Assembly: GCF_947487305.1 (NCBI RefSeq) | Contig: NZ_CANKWH010000015.1 | Span: 30,247-94,246 of the forward strand | Reading direction: 5' to 3' | Origin: an uncultured Paracoccus sp. | GTDB taxonomy: Bacteria > Pseudomonadota > Alphaproteobacteria > Rhodobacterales > Rhodobacteraceae | Length of the DNA: 64,000 nt | Part shown: positions 42,510 to 50,833 of the stretch, piece by piece | Layout of the letters: every line of letters begins with the position of its first letter | How positions within the stretch are numbered: position 1 is the stretch's first letter | Notes under the pieces: model-generated | Seen by the model: only the letters and a program-made list of their open reading frames with translations | What the model was told of the DNA's origin: nothing | The model's database searches: none | Program-made: the position numbers and the translations under genes

Positions 42510-43394
42510 TCACTCGAGTAGCCCCAGTTTCTCTGCCCGCTCCAGCAGCAGCTTCACGGATGATGGCTGCCAGCTTGTCCGCCCGCGGGGGGTGCGCTCG
42601 CGCATCGCTTCCAGCCGGGTGCAGATCGCCTGCAGCGTGATGTCAGGATCCGCGCCCTTGATGGCGGCGACGATGGTCGGCAGACGGTCGTCCGTTTCGC
42701 GCCGCCGGGCGCGGGCAAGCACGCTCTCGGGCAGGAAGCCGTCGCGGACATAAGCGGTCACGGCGCGCAACAGGCGGCCTTGCGTCCAGCGCCGCGTCTC
42801 GGGAAGAGGGCCGTTGATGATCCGCAGCACGTCTTCCCAGGCCATATCGGGCCGCAGGCGGCGCACCGAAGGCACCCAATCCTGCGCAGTCTCCCCCAAT
42901 CGCTCCATATAGCCGTCCTGGCGCGCCAGCCGCACCTTGCATAGCGCTGCCGGATCGCGGGAGCGCAAGCCCGGGTTCCCACCGATCCGGCCCTTGCTGC
43001 GGGCTGAGGCCAGCCCCGCCCTGGTACGTTCGCGGATGAGCGCGCGTTCGAACTCGGCAGCCGCGCCCAGCACCTGCAGGGTAAATTTGCCCTGCGGCGA
43101 GGATGTGTCGATCGGATCGGTCAGCGAGCGGAAGAAGGCGCCCCTGGCCTCCAGCCGCTCGATCACCTCCAAAAGATGCGAAAGGGATCGCGCCAGCCGG
43201 TCGATGCGCACGACAACCAGCGTATCACCCTTGCCGATCCGGTCCAGCACGCCGGCGAGCACGGGCCGCGCGCGGCTTCCGCCCGAGGCCTGCTCTTCAT
43301 GGATTTCGGCGCATCCTGCGGACTTCAAGGCCTGCGACTGGGGCAGGGGTGTCTGATCTTCAGTCGAGACGCGGGCATAGCCGATCAGTGGCAC
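42510..43394 (-). CDS. serine recombinase with C-terminal extension
   Basis: GTG 43394 gives 294 aa. The N-terminal resolvase domain begins MPLIGYARVSTEDQT with the catalytic Ser at position 10 and contains VVVRIDRLARSLSHLLEVIE. A C-terminal region of about 110 residues (DWVPSVRRLRPDMAWEDVLR, and a second HTH-like part) is larger than in simple resolvases. The recombination target may be the palindrome upstream at 43434. No partner transposase is seen. Confidence 0.9.
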   Translation of the reverse strand: MPLIGYARVSTEDQTPLPQSQALKSAGCAEIHEEQASGGSRARPVLAGVLDRIGKGDTLVVVRIDRLARSLSHLLEVIERLEARGAFFRSLTDPIDTSSPQGKFTLQVLGAAAEFERALIRERTRAGLASARSKGRIGGNPGLRSRDPAALCKVRLARQDGYMERLGETAQDWVPSVRRLRPDMAWEDVLRIINGPLPETRRWTQGRLLRAVTAYVRDGFLPESVLARARRRETDDRLPTIVAAIKGADPDITLQAICTRLEAMRERTPRGRTSWQPSSVKLLLERAEKLGLLE

Positions 43395-43433
43395 GAGGCA
43401 GGGGCCTGTTTTACAGTTCCAGATGTCACAACT

Positions 43434-43445
43434 AAACGATCGTTT
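43434..43445. promoter_or_regulatory. palindrome upstream of the serine recombinase
   Basis: AAACGATCGTTT is a perfect 12-bp palindrome 40 bases in front of the recombinase start, with a nearby related TTTGTAAACGG. It may be a recombination crossover site or operator. Confidence 0.4.
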
Positions 43446-43623
43446 GTAAACGGATGCAAGAGCGTGCTCTGTGGTGCGGTTCGTCGCATTTCCCTTGGTT
43501 TGTGTACAGCGAACGCGATCAGGGAGATCTCGCAGCACAGCGCGCACGCGTGCTATCTAAGGAGTGCAGACGCAGCCAGAGAAAACCCTTGGGTAAGGTG
43601 CAAATTGGCTATATTCTGCACAT

Positions 43624-44691
43624 ATGAAGACGCGAACCCTTATATTTCAAATTGATCCTGATGACCTCTACGGAGACGCCGGAGAGATCGCGCAGACTTC
43701 TGACGATGACTTGTGGTTCTTGCCTGGCCCGATGGAGGCGGAACCGGACTACCTGTTGCCCGGCCCACGCGCCGAGCCGGGCGAAACCTCGATCCTCGAC
43801 GATTGGCGACGGGCTGAAGCGAGCAGCGCTGCCCGTCTTGCCCGGATGGCCGGTCGGCTCGGCGCGCTGGACGACCGGCTGCGCCGCGGCCCGGAAGGAT
43901 GGCGGCACAGGCTCGCGCTCATCGAAGCGGTCGAACTCAGCTGGTTTGTCGGCGACCGGGTCGGCCCGGATCGGCTGGCGCTCTGGATATCCATGCGCCT
44001 GTCGGGCGTACAAGACGACATCAACGCGCTCGCCCGGGTCGGTTGGGCTGTGCGGCGATTGGCAGGCGGTGCCGGGCCGGAGGCCGATCTGGCCGCATTT
44101 CTTGACCGGCGCGATCCAGAGAGTCTTGCAGATGATTGTGAGCCCTTCGCCGACCGGTCCGGCGGGTGGCTCGAGCTGATGACAAGCGCAATTGACCTGC
44201 ACCCGATCACCCGCGCCTGCATGGGTTTCCATCTCTGGCGTCTGGCGGGCCTTGGGCAGCAGGGTGACCAGCTGGAAGCTGCGGTGACTGCGGGGCGCAT
44301 CGCGGCGACCGAGAGTAAGGGATCGGTGTTCGTTCCCATTGCCATGGGTGGGGCAGGGGGGCTACGCGCTGGCGGGACGCCTGCGGAGCGATTGGTGCGC
44401 TGGCTTGGCGGCATGGAGGAGGCTTGCCTGACCGCGATGCGACACCTGGACGATATCGAGGCGTGGTCCTCGCGGGCTGAAGCCATGATGAGGCCACTCT
44501 CGGGAAAAACACCACCAGCCTTGCGCCGCGCACTGACCGAATGGCCTCTGGTTACCGCTCCGATGGCAGAGACCCTGACAAGCGCCAGCCGCGCCGCCGT
44601 CCAGCGCAACCTCGCCTGGATGGAGGCGCGCGGCCTGATCCGCGAAGTAACGGGGCAGGGACGGTTCCGGATGTGGCGGGCGGTGGCCTGA
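43624..44691 (+). CDS. DUF1612 / RHE_PE00001-like plasmid protein
   Basis: The 355-aa protein starts at ATG 43624 with no clear Shine-Dalgarno. After an acidic N-terminus it has GALDDRLRRGPEGWRHRLAL, then EAVELSWFVGDRVGPDRLAL, a pattern that reminds me of DUF1612-type proteins of rhizobial plasmids. The end is a winged-helix-like segment (ASRAAVQRNLAWMEARGLIR). It may be a DNA-binding protein linked to the replicon. The family match is from memory and moderate. Confidence 0.6.
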   Translation: MKTRTLIFQIDPDDLYGDAGEIAQTSDDDLWFLPGPMEAEPDYLLPGPRAEPGETSILDDWRRAEASSAARLARMAGRLGALDDRLRRGPEGWRHRLALIEAVELSWFVGDRVGPDRLALWISMRLSGVQDDINALARVGWAVRRLAGGAGPEADLAAFLDRRDPESLADDCEPFADRSGGWLELMTSAIDLHPITRACMGFHLWRLAGLGQQGDQLEAAVTAGRIAATESKGSVFVPIAMGGAGGLRAGGTPAERLVRWLGGMEEACLTAMRHLDDIEAWSSRAEAMMRPLSGKTPPALRRALTEWPLVTAPMAETLTSASRAAVQRNLAWMEARGLIREVTGQGRFRMWRAVA

Positions 44692-44806
44692 GGAAAGTCC
44701 GACATCAGCCCTGACCCGGCTGTATGATAAAGTAAACGCGCAAACCTTGGCCGGTGCTCGATGGACTGATAACTTTCAGCAGCCGATCCCATCGGAGGAG
44801 CCCTTC

Positions 44807-45079
44807 ATGTCCGAACCGAACCTGACAACAGGCACCCGGCAGGCGCTTTGGCGCAGGCAGAACTGGGCCAAATACAGCGCTCATCTTGCGGTGCAGCGAG
44901 GGCTCAACAATGGCGAGCTGGTCAGGCAAGCCTGCGAGGTCTGCGGACACCCGCGAACGGACGCCCATCATGACGATTACGACGCGCCGCTTCGGGTCAG
45001 GTGGCTCTGCCGACAGCATCACGCCCGACTTCACAAAGGCGGCGAGGATCTCTTCACTGGCTTGAGTTCGCCACGTTAG
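44807..45079 (+). CDS. small HNH-like zinc protein (90 aa)
   Basis: The ATG follows GGAGGAG. Residues about 43-75 contain CEVCGHPRTDAHHDDYDAPL and RWLCRQHHARLHK, with the Cys/His spacing of an HNH or zinc-finger nuclease-like fold. Proteins like this are common in phages and plasmids. No partner gene is evident. Confidence 0.75.
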   Translation: MSEPNLTTGTRQALWRRQNWAKYSAHLAVQRGLNNGELVRQACEVCGHPRTDAHHDDYDAPLRVRWLCRQHHARLHKGGEDLFTGLSSPR

Positions 45080-45677
45080 CCAGCAATTAATGCGTGCGTG
45101 AGAGGCCGCGGCAGATGTCGATGGTCCCCGGCGGCGCTTCGGAAGTGTCAAGCCAAGCTAGCATGGACTGCGCTTGTCGCGGCCTTGCACTCAAACATTG
45201 GCGCAGGGTCTGGGCGTTCGATTGCCAGGTTTGTGGTGCCCGGCTACTTCCAGTGCCCGACAGACAGAAGGGCGATGCAGGCTCCAAGAAGCTAGTTGAT
45301 CGCGCCCGGCCCGGCAAAGTTTGTGGGCGATATTGAGGGGACTGGCCAGAACCTCTGGGCCGGGCGCGGAAACAATCTGCGCCTGGAAGATAAGCCAGAT
45401 GATCGTTTCGACTACTTCAACGTTAATATTCTTAACACAAGTGTCGTGCAGGCGACATTTGCTTTGCGTGTATCGGCTAGGTTGGTGGTGTAGCTAGTGC
45501 CGGTTCGGAAGCATCGTGACGGTTTCGCGTTCTCACCTCGTTTCCATTTTTGTTCAAGGTGTTGTTGCCATTGTCGTTCGCCCACCAGCAGATGTTCCCT
45601 CAGACATCTTCCTTCGCGTTCCTTGGCGGGGACGTGAAGGCCGACGATGATGACGCTCGGGCCTGATCGGGATCGAC
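45080..45677. other. intergenic region, no gene seen
   Basis: Almost 600 bases between the HNH-like gene and the gene at 45678 show no frame with protein-like composition and no ribosome binding site, RNA gene or repeat that I can identify. Confidence 0.4.
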
Positions 45678-46316
45678 TTAACTGGGGTTGACCGACCAGG
45701 TCAAAAAAATCCCCCCGCACCCGACGGTGCTGCGGCAGTGCAGCCCCGTTGTCAGCCGGGATGTGGTGGTTTTTCCGCCCGGTCTCTTCGACGGTACTTC
45801 CGACTGGATTGGCAGCACCGGGCGGGCCGTCGAGAGAACGGGCGGTTTTCGGAGGCGGCTTCCCCTGCTGCCGCTTGTCCGCTGCGCGGACCTGTCTTGC
45901 CTGAGCCCCCCCGGGCCTGACAGATTCGCTGATTTCGCCCGGCATCGGCAGGAACCCTCCTGATGGTGCCGGGCGAAAGACGTCGTGACCGGATGACTTC
46001 GGGCGGGGGTGCCGTTCCGCGCGGTGCGGCGGGGGCCGGTGGCGGCGTCCGGGGCATCCAACAGCCAAACATCGGACAGCGGAAACTGCCGGTTGGTGCG
46101 CAGGTTGCGGACCAGTGCCATATGCCCGCCGGCGATGCGGCGGGTCTGGAAGTGACCTCGTTCATAGATCGCATAATCGCGCGGAAACCACGCCTCGACG
46201 CGGACCTTGGTGCCACGCACGTTCAAGATGGCGCCGACTTCGACGGTGCCGACCTTGCAGGTGCTTCCACGGATGGTCTCATAGCGAAATCGTTGCGGAT
46301 TGTATTGACGCAGCAT
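45678..46316 (-). CDS. hypothetical plasmid protein, possibly frameshifted at its C-terminus
   Basis: ATG 46316 follows AAGGAGG. The first 115 or so residues look real (MLRQYNPQRFRYETIRGSTC, GGHMALVRNLRTNRQFPLSD), beta-rich with a conserved-looking pattern. Beyond WLLDAPDA the sequence turns Arg/Ser/Gly-rich and protein-like features disappear, suggesting a frameshift or an out-of-frame tail. It is headed by leader repeat D. Confidence 0.62.
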   Translation of the reverse strand: MLRQYNPQRFRYETIRGSTCKVGTVEVGAILNVRGTKVRVEAWFPRDYAIYERGHFQTRRIAGGHMALVRNLRTNRQFPLSDVWLLDAPDAATGPRRTARNGTPARSHPVTTSFARHHQEGSCRCRAKSANLSGPGGLRQDRSAQRTSGSRGSRLRKPPVLSTARPVLPIQSEVPSKRPGGKTTTSRLTTGLHCRSTVGCGGIFLTWSVNPS

Positions 46317-46327
46317 TCGGCGCCTCC

Positions 46328-46632
46328 TTTTGCGACGGGCGGCGGGGTCTTTGCCCCTTCCGCCGATGGGCGGGCCTTCCGGCTCTGTTTTCTGAAAGGC
46401 CCATGCCTTTCGGAAAGCAGAGCGGGGAGGGCGCAGCCCTGCCCGTGGCCCTGGGGCTGACTGTCATGGCTCGGGAGGGCGGGCTGGTGCGGCCCGCAGC
46501 CGCAGGCGAGGACACGGGGCCCGCTGGACCGACGACGCGCCCGCGCGGCGCCCGGCCATTGACCGGCAGACGCAGGGATGCGTGGCGGACGAAACGAACA
46601 GAACAAGTGTCGGGGCAGGGGTGAGCCGGGCT
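46328..46632 (-). repeat. leader repeat, copy D
   Basis: About 300 bases closely similar to copy A begin at the CCGTCGCA box of the gene at 46316. The stem has arms 46375-46400 and 46405-46430 around CCAT. One G.T pair of copy A is a C-G pair here, and one other is a G.G mismatch. Similarity ends near 46632, just before the oxidase cargo. Confidence 0.87.
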
Positions 46633-46721
46633 CCCTCGGGCTACCTTCCGATGCAACGGCTATGGCGTGAAGGACCAATGGTTTTCCTTCCACCTTGATA
46701 ACGGGCCGGAGATAAGTTGGA

Positions 46722-47081
46722 TTACTCTCCGACCGCCGCGGTTACGATGATCTCGACCAGAACATCGGGCGCGCCCATGTCGCATTGTGCGGTCGCGCGC
46801 GTCGGTGCGGCATCCGGCGCGGTCCAGGCGTTCCAGACCTCGTTCATCGCGGCAAAGTCGCGATCCAGATCCTTGATCCAGATCTGCGCGGTCAGCAGCC
46901 GGCCTTTGTCGGTTCCTGCCTTTGCCAGATAGCCTTCGATCTTTTCCAAGGTTTGCCTGGTCTGGCCGGCGATATCCAGGCTGCGGTCGTCGGCGGTCAT
47001 GCCACCGACAAAGACCATGCCGTTATAAACGACAGCCCGGCTGCGGCGCGGATCAGTTTCGATGCGGGTGATGGTGCTCAT
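46722..47081 (-). CDS. ridA: RidA-family enamine/imine deaminase
   Basis: The 119-aa protein matches the RidA/YjgF fold (VVYNGMVFVGGMTADDRSLD, GRLLTAQIWIKDLDRDFAAM, then APTRATAQCDM with the conserved Arg and the VEIIVTA strand). RidA hydrolyses reactive imines and enamines made by amino-acid oxidases. It is the last gene of a run that includes a flavin amine/amino-acid oxidase, which fits that role. Confidence 0.9.
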   Translation of the reverse strand: MSTITRIETDPRRSRAVVYNGMVFVGGMTADDRSLDIAGQTRQTLEKIEGYLAKAGTDKGRLLTAQIWIKDLDRDFAAMNEVWNAWTAPDAAPTRATAQCDMGAPDVLVEIIVTAAVGE

Positions 47082-47104
47082 GTTCTTTGTCCTTGTCTTT
47101 GAAG

Positions 47105-48478
47105 TTATGATGTCGACTGTGCAAAGCTGCCTAGATGGATGGGCTTGATGGGCGGACGAATACGGTAATAGCCAACTTCGCCCGGCGCGACCTTGCGCGC
47201 GGCTGCGATTACCTCAGTTACGGTTAGCCCGCACAGGCGTCCCTGGCATGGACCCATGCCGCAACGGCCAAAGCTTTTGGTCTGGTTCGGACCAAGGCAG
47301 CCAAGATCGACATAGCTGCGCACTTCTCCTGCCGTGACCTCCTCACAGCGGCATACGGTGACGTGGTCCGCCGGGATGCGATGTTCGTCCAAGGGCCGGT
47401 AGAGGACGTCCAGAAAGGGCCGAAGCGCGGTATAGCGTGCAAGCTGCCGCTGAAGTTCTGCCTTGCGACCCGGCTGCGCTGTCCCGCCCTTGCGTTCATG
47501 CATCGCAAGCACTGACAGCCGCCCTTGGATCGCCGAGGCAAGGGCGCCCACGATCCTACGGCTGTCGCCGGCGACATGGATCTGTGTCTCGCCGAGGCGG
47601 CCCGCGTCATCAGTCACGGGTGTCCAGCACAGCTGCGCCGCGTCCCAACGATGCTCGGCACGTAGCGACCAACTTAGCTGCGTATTGGGTACGATCCCCT
47701 GGTGCAACAGGACCAAGCCTGCGGGAATTTCGCGTGACTTGCCCTTATGGCGGAAACGAATTCCTTCTGCATGATCTTCACCCAGGATTTCCAGGCCGCT
47801 TGCGCCGGAATAAATCGGCACGCGCGCCAAGCGGACCCGAGAGATGAGGCCCAGCCCTTTGACCAGGTCCTTCCGCCCCGTCACGGCGCCATGGACTTTA
47901 CCAAGCGCGGTGACATAGGTCGAGAACCGCGTTGTATCGACCAGTCCCGCAAGTTTCACTCCTGCGCGCAGGTATTGCCACGCCAGCAGGTAGAGAAGCG
48001 GGCCGCAGCCTGCCAGCACGACGGGGCCGGCTGGCTGGGCCCCCGCGCTCTTCAGCATGATCTGCGCCGCCCCGGCGCCCATCACCCCCGGCAAGGTCCA
48101 GCCGGGTATCGGGAAGGGACGCTCCATCGCGCCGGTCGCGATCAGCACGTTAGTTGCCGAGATCGTCCTCGTCCCGCCTGCGTCTACATAGTCGATGACC
48201 CCATCCCCGGTCAGGTTCCAGACGGTGGCACCGGGGATATGAGCTGCGCCGCTTTGGCGAAATTCCTCGGCCAAGACGCGACCTGCACCATAATCCTTGC
48301 CAAGGATCATCTGAAGAGCCTCGGGCGCGTCCTCGACACGTCGATAGATCTGCCCGCCGATGGCCGGCTGTTCGTCCAACACGCTGACCGTCATGCCGAG
48401 CGCGCAGGCCTCGACCGCCGCAGCCATGCCAGCAGGCCCCGACCCGATGACAACCAGATCTTTGACATCATTTGCCAT
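47105..48478 (-). CDS. FAD/NAD(P)-binding oxidoreductase subunit with BFD-like Fe-S domain
   Basis: The 457-aa protein has a dinucleotide-binding motif VIGSGPAGMAAAVE near the N-terminus, a second one around LAGCGPLLYLLAWQYL, and a C-terminal Cys-rich domain (VCRCEEVTAGEV, then GRCGMGPCQGRLC). This is the subunit type of three-component flavin dehydrogenases such as opine oxidase and D-hydroxyproline dehydrogenase (HcnB/OoxA-like). It overlaps the small Fe-S subunit by 11 bases. Confidence 0.85.
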   Translation of the reverse strand: MANDVKDLVVIGSGPAGMAAAVEACALGMTVSVLDEQPAIGGQIYRRVEDAPEALQMILGKDYGAGRVLAEEFRQSGAAHIPGATVWNLTGDGVIDYVDAGGTRTISATNVLIATGAMERPFPIPGWTLPGVMGAGAAQIMLKSAGAQPAGPVVLAGCGPLLYLLAWQYLRAGVKLAGLVDTTRFSTYVTALGKVHGAVTGRKDLVKGLGLISRVRLARVPIYSGASGLEILGEDHAEGIRFRHKGKSREIPAGLVLLHQGIVPNTQLSWSLRAEHRWDAAQLCWTPVTDDAGRLGETQIHVAGDSRRIVGALASAIQGRLSVLAMHERKGGTAQPGRKAELQRQLARYTALRPFLDVLYRPLDEHRIPADHVTVCRCEEVTAGEVRSYVDLGCLGPNQTKSFGRCGMGPCQGRLCGLTVTEVIAAARKVAPGEVGYYRIRPPIKPIHLGSFAQSTS

Positions 48479-48758
48479 TCTTGCCTCCTGACGCTAAGCC
48501 GTCCAAGGACGGAGCCCCTGATTGGCGTTTGATGATCATTCCGTCGCGGACAAGGGTCATGCAGCCCTGCCGCGCAGGGATGCCGTCAATTTCCACAAGG
48601 CATTCGAAGCAGACGCCCATCATGCAATACGGCGCGCGCGGTGTGCCCTTGACGATGCTAGTGCGGAGCGCGCCTCGGCTGCTGCTTAAAAGCGCGGCGG
48701 CGACGCTGATCCCATCGGGCACCCGGAGGGTTTCGCCCTCGAATTCGATGCGGACCAT
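48468..48758 (-). CDS. small [2Fe-2S] subunit of the flavin oxidase
   Basis: ATG 48758 gives 96 aa. MVRIEFEGETLRVPDGISVA leads into APYCMMGVCFECLVEIDG and RQGCMTLV, the four-cysteine ferredoxin pattern of HcnA-like small subunits. It lies between the two flavoprotein subunits and overlaps the larger one, which supports a three-subunit complex. Confidence 0.85.
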   Translation of the reverse strand: MVRIEFEGETLRVPDGISVAAALLSSSRGALRTSIVKGTPRAPYCMMGVCFECLVEIDGIPARQGCMTLVRDGMIIKRQSGAPSLDGLASGGKNGK

Positions 48759-48795
48759 TGCCTGACCCGCTTTTTGGGGAATCAAAAAAAGGGTT

Positions 48796-49932
48796 TCAGT
48801 GGTCACGGACAAACCTCGCATTTTTGTCAAGGAAGCGCTTGCCATTGAACGGCACGACGTCCGGGGGGGCATCCGTCAGCCCGCCCATCCATGGACCGAT
48901 GACATTGGCATGGATGGCGGCAAGGGTGACGCCGCTGTGGCAGACGACCGCAAAGGCGCCGGGGCATGTCCCGGATTCTTGATAGATCGGGTATCCATCC
49001 GGGGTCAGCGGACGCAAAGCCCCCCAGGCCCGGACAAGCCGCGCATTGGCCAAGGCCGGGAAGGTGTCCACGGCGCGGCGGGCCAGCCATTCGATTTTTT
49101 CGACGGTTGTGCCATCGTCCAGGCCCACATCCTCGGTGGTCGAGCCGATTTGTACGCTGCCTTCCGCGGTCTGTCGCGCCTTGTTGGTCGGATAGTCCAT
49201 GAATGGCTTCAGCCGTTCGGTGATCAGCACCTGTCCCCGGGTCGTTACAGTCGGGGCGTGGATGCCGACCTGGCTCGCCAGTTCCCCGACGCCAAGCCCG
49301 GCCGCGACGACGATCCGGTCGCTTGTCCAGCCTTGCCCATCGCCGCTGCGAGCAGTGAACCTGCCTTTCGCCGCGTTATGTTCGATTGCGGCTACATCGA
49401 TGCCGCTGATGATATCTGCCCCGGCCTTCTTCAGTCCGGAATGCAGTGCCCGCAGCAGGAACAACGGGTTTGCCATGCCATCCTGGGCGCCCCAGCTGCC
49501 GCCCACCACCTTGGGGCCGATATCAGGCAGGTACTGCCGGATTTCAGACGCTTCCATCATTCGGAACGGGATGCCGCCAGCCTCACGGTCGATCTTGGCC
49601 AGAAGGTCCGCGCGTTTCTGCACCTCTTCCTCGCTGAACCCCAGCCAGAACCCGCCCTTCTGGACTAGCCCGCTGTCGACCCCGGTCCGATCCAGCAGTT
49701 CCTGGTGAAATCCACCCCATTGCCCAACCGCGTCACGCGTCCAGCGGGCATATTCCGGCATCCCCCCGCCCTTGCTGGAAAGCCATACCAAGCCGAAGTT
49801 GCCGCGCGAGGCGCGAAATGCGGTATCACCTTGGTCGAGAACCCGGACGGATAGCCCGCGACTGGCCGCCCCATACGCGATGGCTGCGCCGACTAGCCCC
49901 CCGCCCACGACAGTCAACTGTTTTGAAGTCAT
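48796..49932 (-). CDS. FAD-dependent amino-acid/opine oxidase catalytic subunit (DAO family)
   Basis: ATG 49932 gives 378 aa. The N-terminal FAD motif VVGGGLVGAAIAYGAASRG and the C-terminal RAWGALRPLTPDGYPIYQES identify a D-amino-acid-oxidase-like fold (HcnC/OoxB type). The substrate is unknown but would be an imino acid, D-amino acid or opine. It forms a complex with the two subunits encoded downstream. Confidence 0.86.
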   Translation of the reverse strand: MTSKQLTVVGGGLVGAAIAYGAASRGLSVRVLDQGDTAFRASRGNFGLVWLSSKGGGMPEYARWTRDAVGQWGGFHQELLDRTGVDSGLVQKGGFWLGFSEEEVQKRADLLAKIDREAGGIPFRMMEASEIRQYLPDIGPKVVGGSWGAQDGMANPLFLLRALHSGLKKAGADIISGIDVAAIEHNAAKGRFTARSGDGQGWTSDRIVVAAGLGVGELASQVGIHAPTVTTRGQVLITERLKPFMDYPTNKARQTAEGSVQIGSTTEDVGLDDGTTVEKIEWLARRAVDTFPALANARLVRAWGALRPLTPDGYPIYQESGTCPGAFAVVCHSGVTLAAIHANVIGPWMGGLTDAPPDVVPFNGKRFLDKNARFVRDH

Positions 49933-50023
49933 TTCTCCAGCTTTCCTGCTGCCCGAAGCCAGGCAAAATCCCTTCCAGCCGCCGCAATGCGGCGGATTGG
50001 TCATTTACCTTGATCAAAGCGGT

Positions 50024-50833
50024 CTACTTCTTGCCGATCAGCACCTTGTCGATCCCGACGATGCGATCGAGGATGAACATCAGGCCCATCGTGCCGATAA
50101 TCATGATGGCGGACACCGAAGCCGTGACGGGGTCGGTCAGCATCGCAACCCGGTGGTAAAGCGCCACTGGAAGTGTGGTGGTGCCCGGCGTCGCGATAAA
50201 GACGGTCATGGTGACCTCATCGAAGCTCTGGATGAAGGACAGTACCCAACCGCCGGCAACACCGGGGAGGATCAACGGCAGCAGAATGCGCCGGAAGGCG
50301 GTCCACCGCGATGCCCCCAGCGACCGTGCCGCCAGTTCGGCGTCGCGGCTTAGCCCGATGATCGCCCCAAGGGTTAGCCTCAAGGCAAAGGGAACGACGA
50401 TCAAGGCGTGCACCAGCATCAGCGCCAGGAAGGACCCGCTCCACCCCATCAGCGAGAAGAATCGAAGGAACGCCACGCCAAGCACCACATGCGGGACCAT
50501 CAATGGCGACAGCAGAAGCGCCATCAGGCCGTCGCGCCCCGCAAAGCGATATCGTGCAATGGCGATCGCCGCCGGAACCGCGACGAGCGATGCCAAGGTC
50601 GCGGCGCCAAGCCCCAGCCAGATCGAGGTCGAGAACGCGTCCATGAGTTCCGGCGCCTCAAGGATCGCCCAATACCAGCGAAGGGACGCGCCCTCGAAGG
50701 GCATCGAGATATAGCCCTTGTCGGAAAAGGACACCAGGATGATGACCAAAAGCGGGGCGACGATGAAAAGAGTGAACAGGGTATGGAAGATCAGCGATCC
50801 GAACCCATTGGAACCCAAGCCTCTGTCTTTCAT
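50024..50833 (-). CDS. ABC transporter permease (PotC-like)
   Basis: The 269-aa protein has six hydrophobic segments and the binding-protein-dependent permease signature ELAARSLGASRWTAFRRILL. It overlaps the other permease gene by 4 bases. Together with the ATPase and binding protein it forms an uptake system of the polyamine/opine class. Confidence 0.9.
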   Translation of the reverse strand: MKDRGLGSNGFGSLIFHTLFTLFIVAPLLVIILVSFSDKGYISMPFEGASLRWYWAILEAPELMDAFSTSIWLGLGAATLASLVAVPAAIAIARYRFAGRDGLMALLLSPLMVPHVVLGVAFLRFFSLMGWSGSFLALMLVHALIVVPFALRLTLGAIIGLSRDAELAARSLGASRWTAFRRILLPLILPGVAGGWVLSFIQSFDEVTMTVFIATPGTTTLPVALYHRVAMLTDPVTASVSAIMIIGTMGLMFILDRIVGIDKVLIGKK

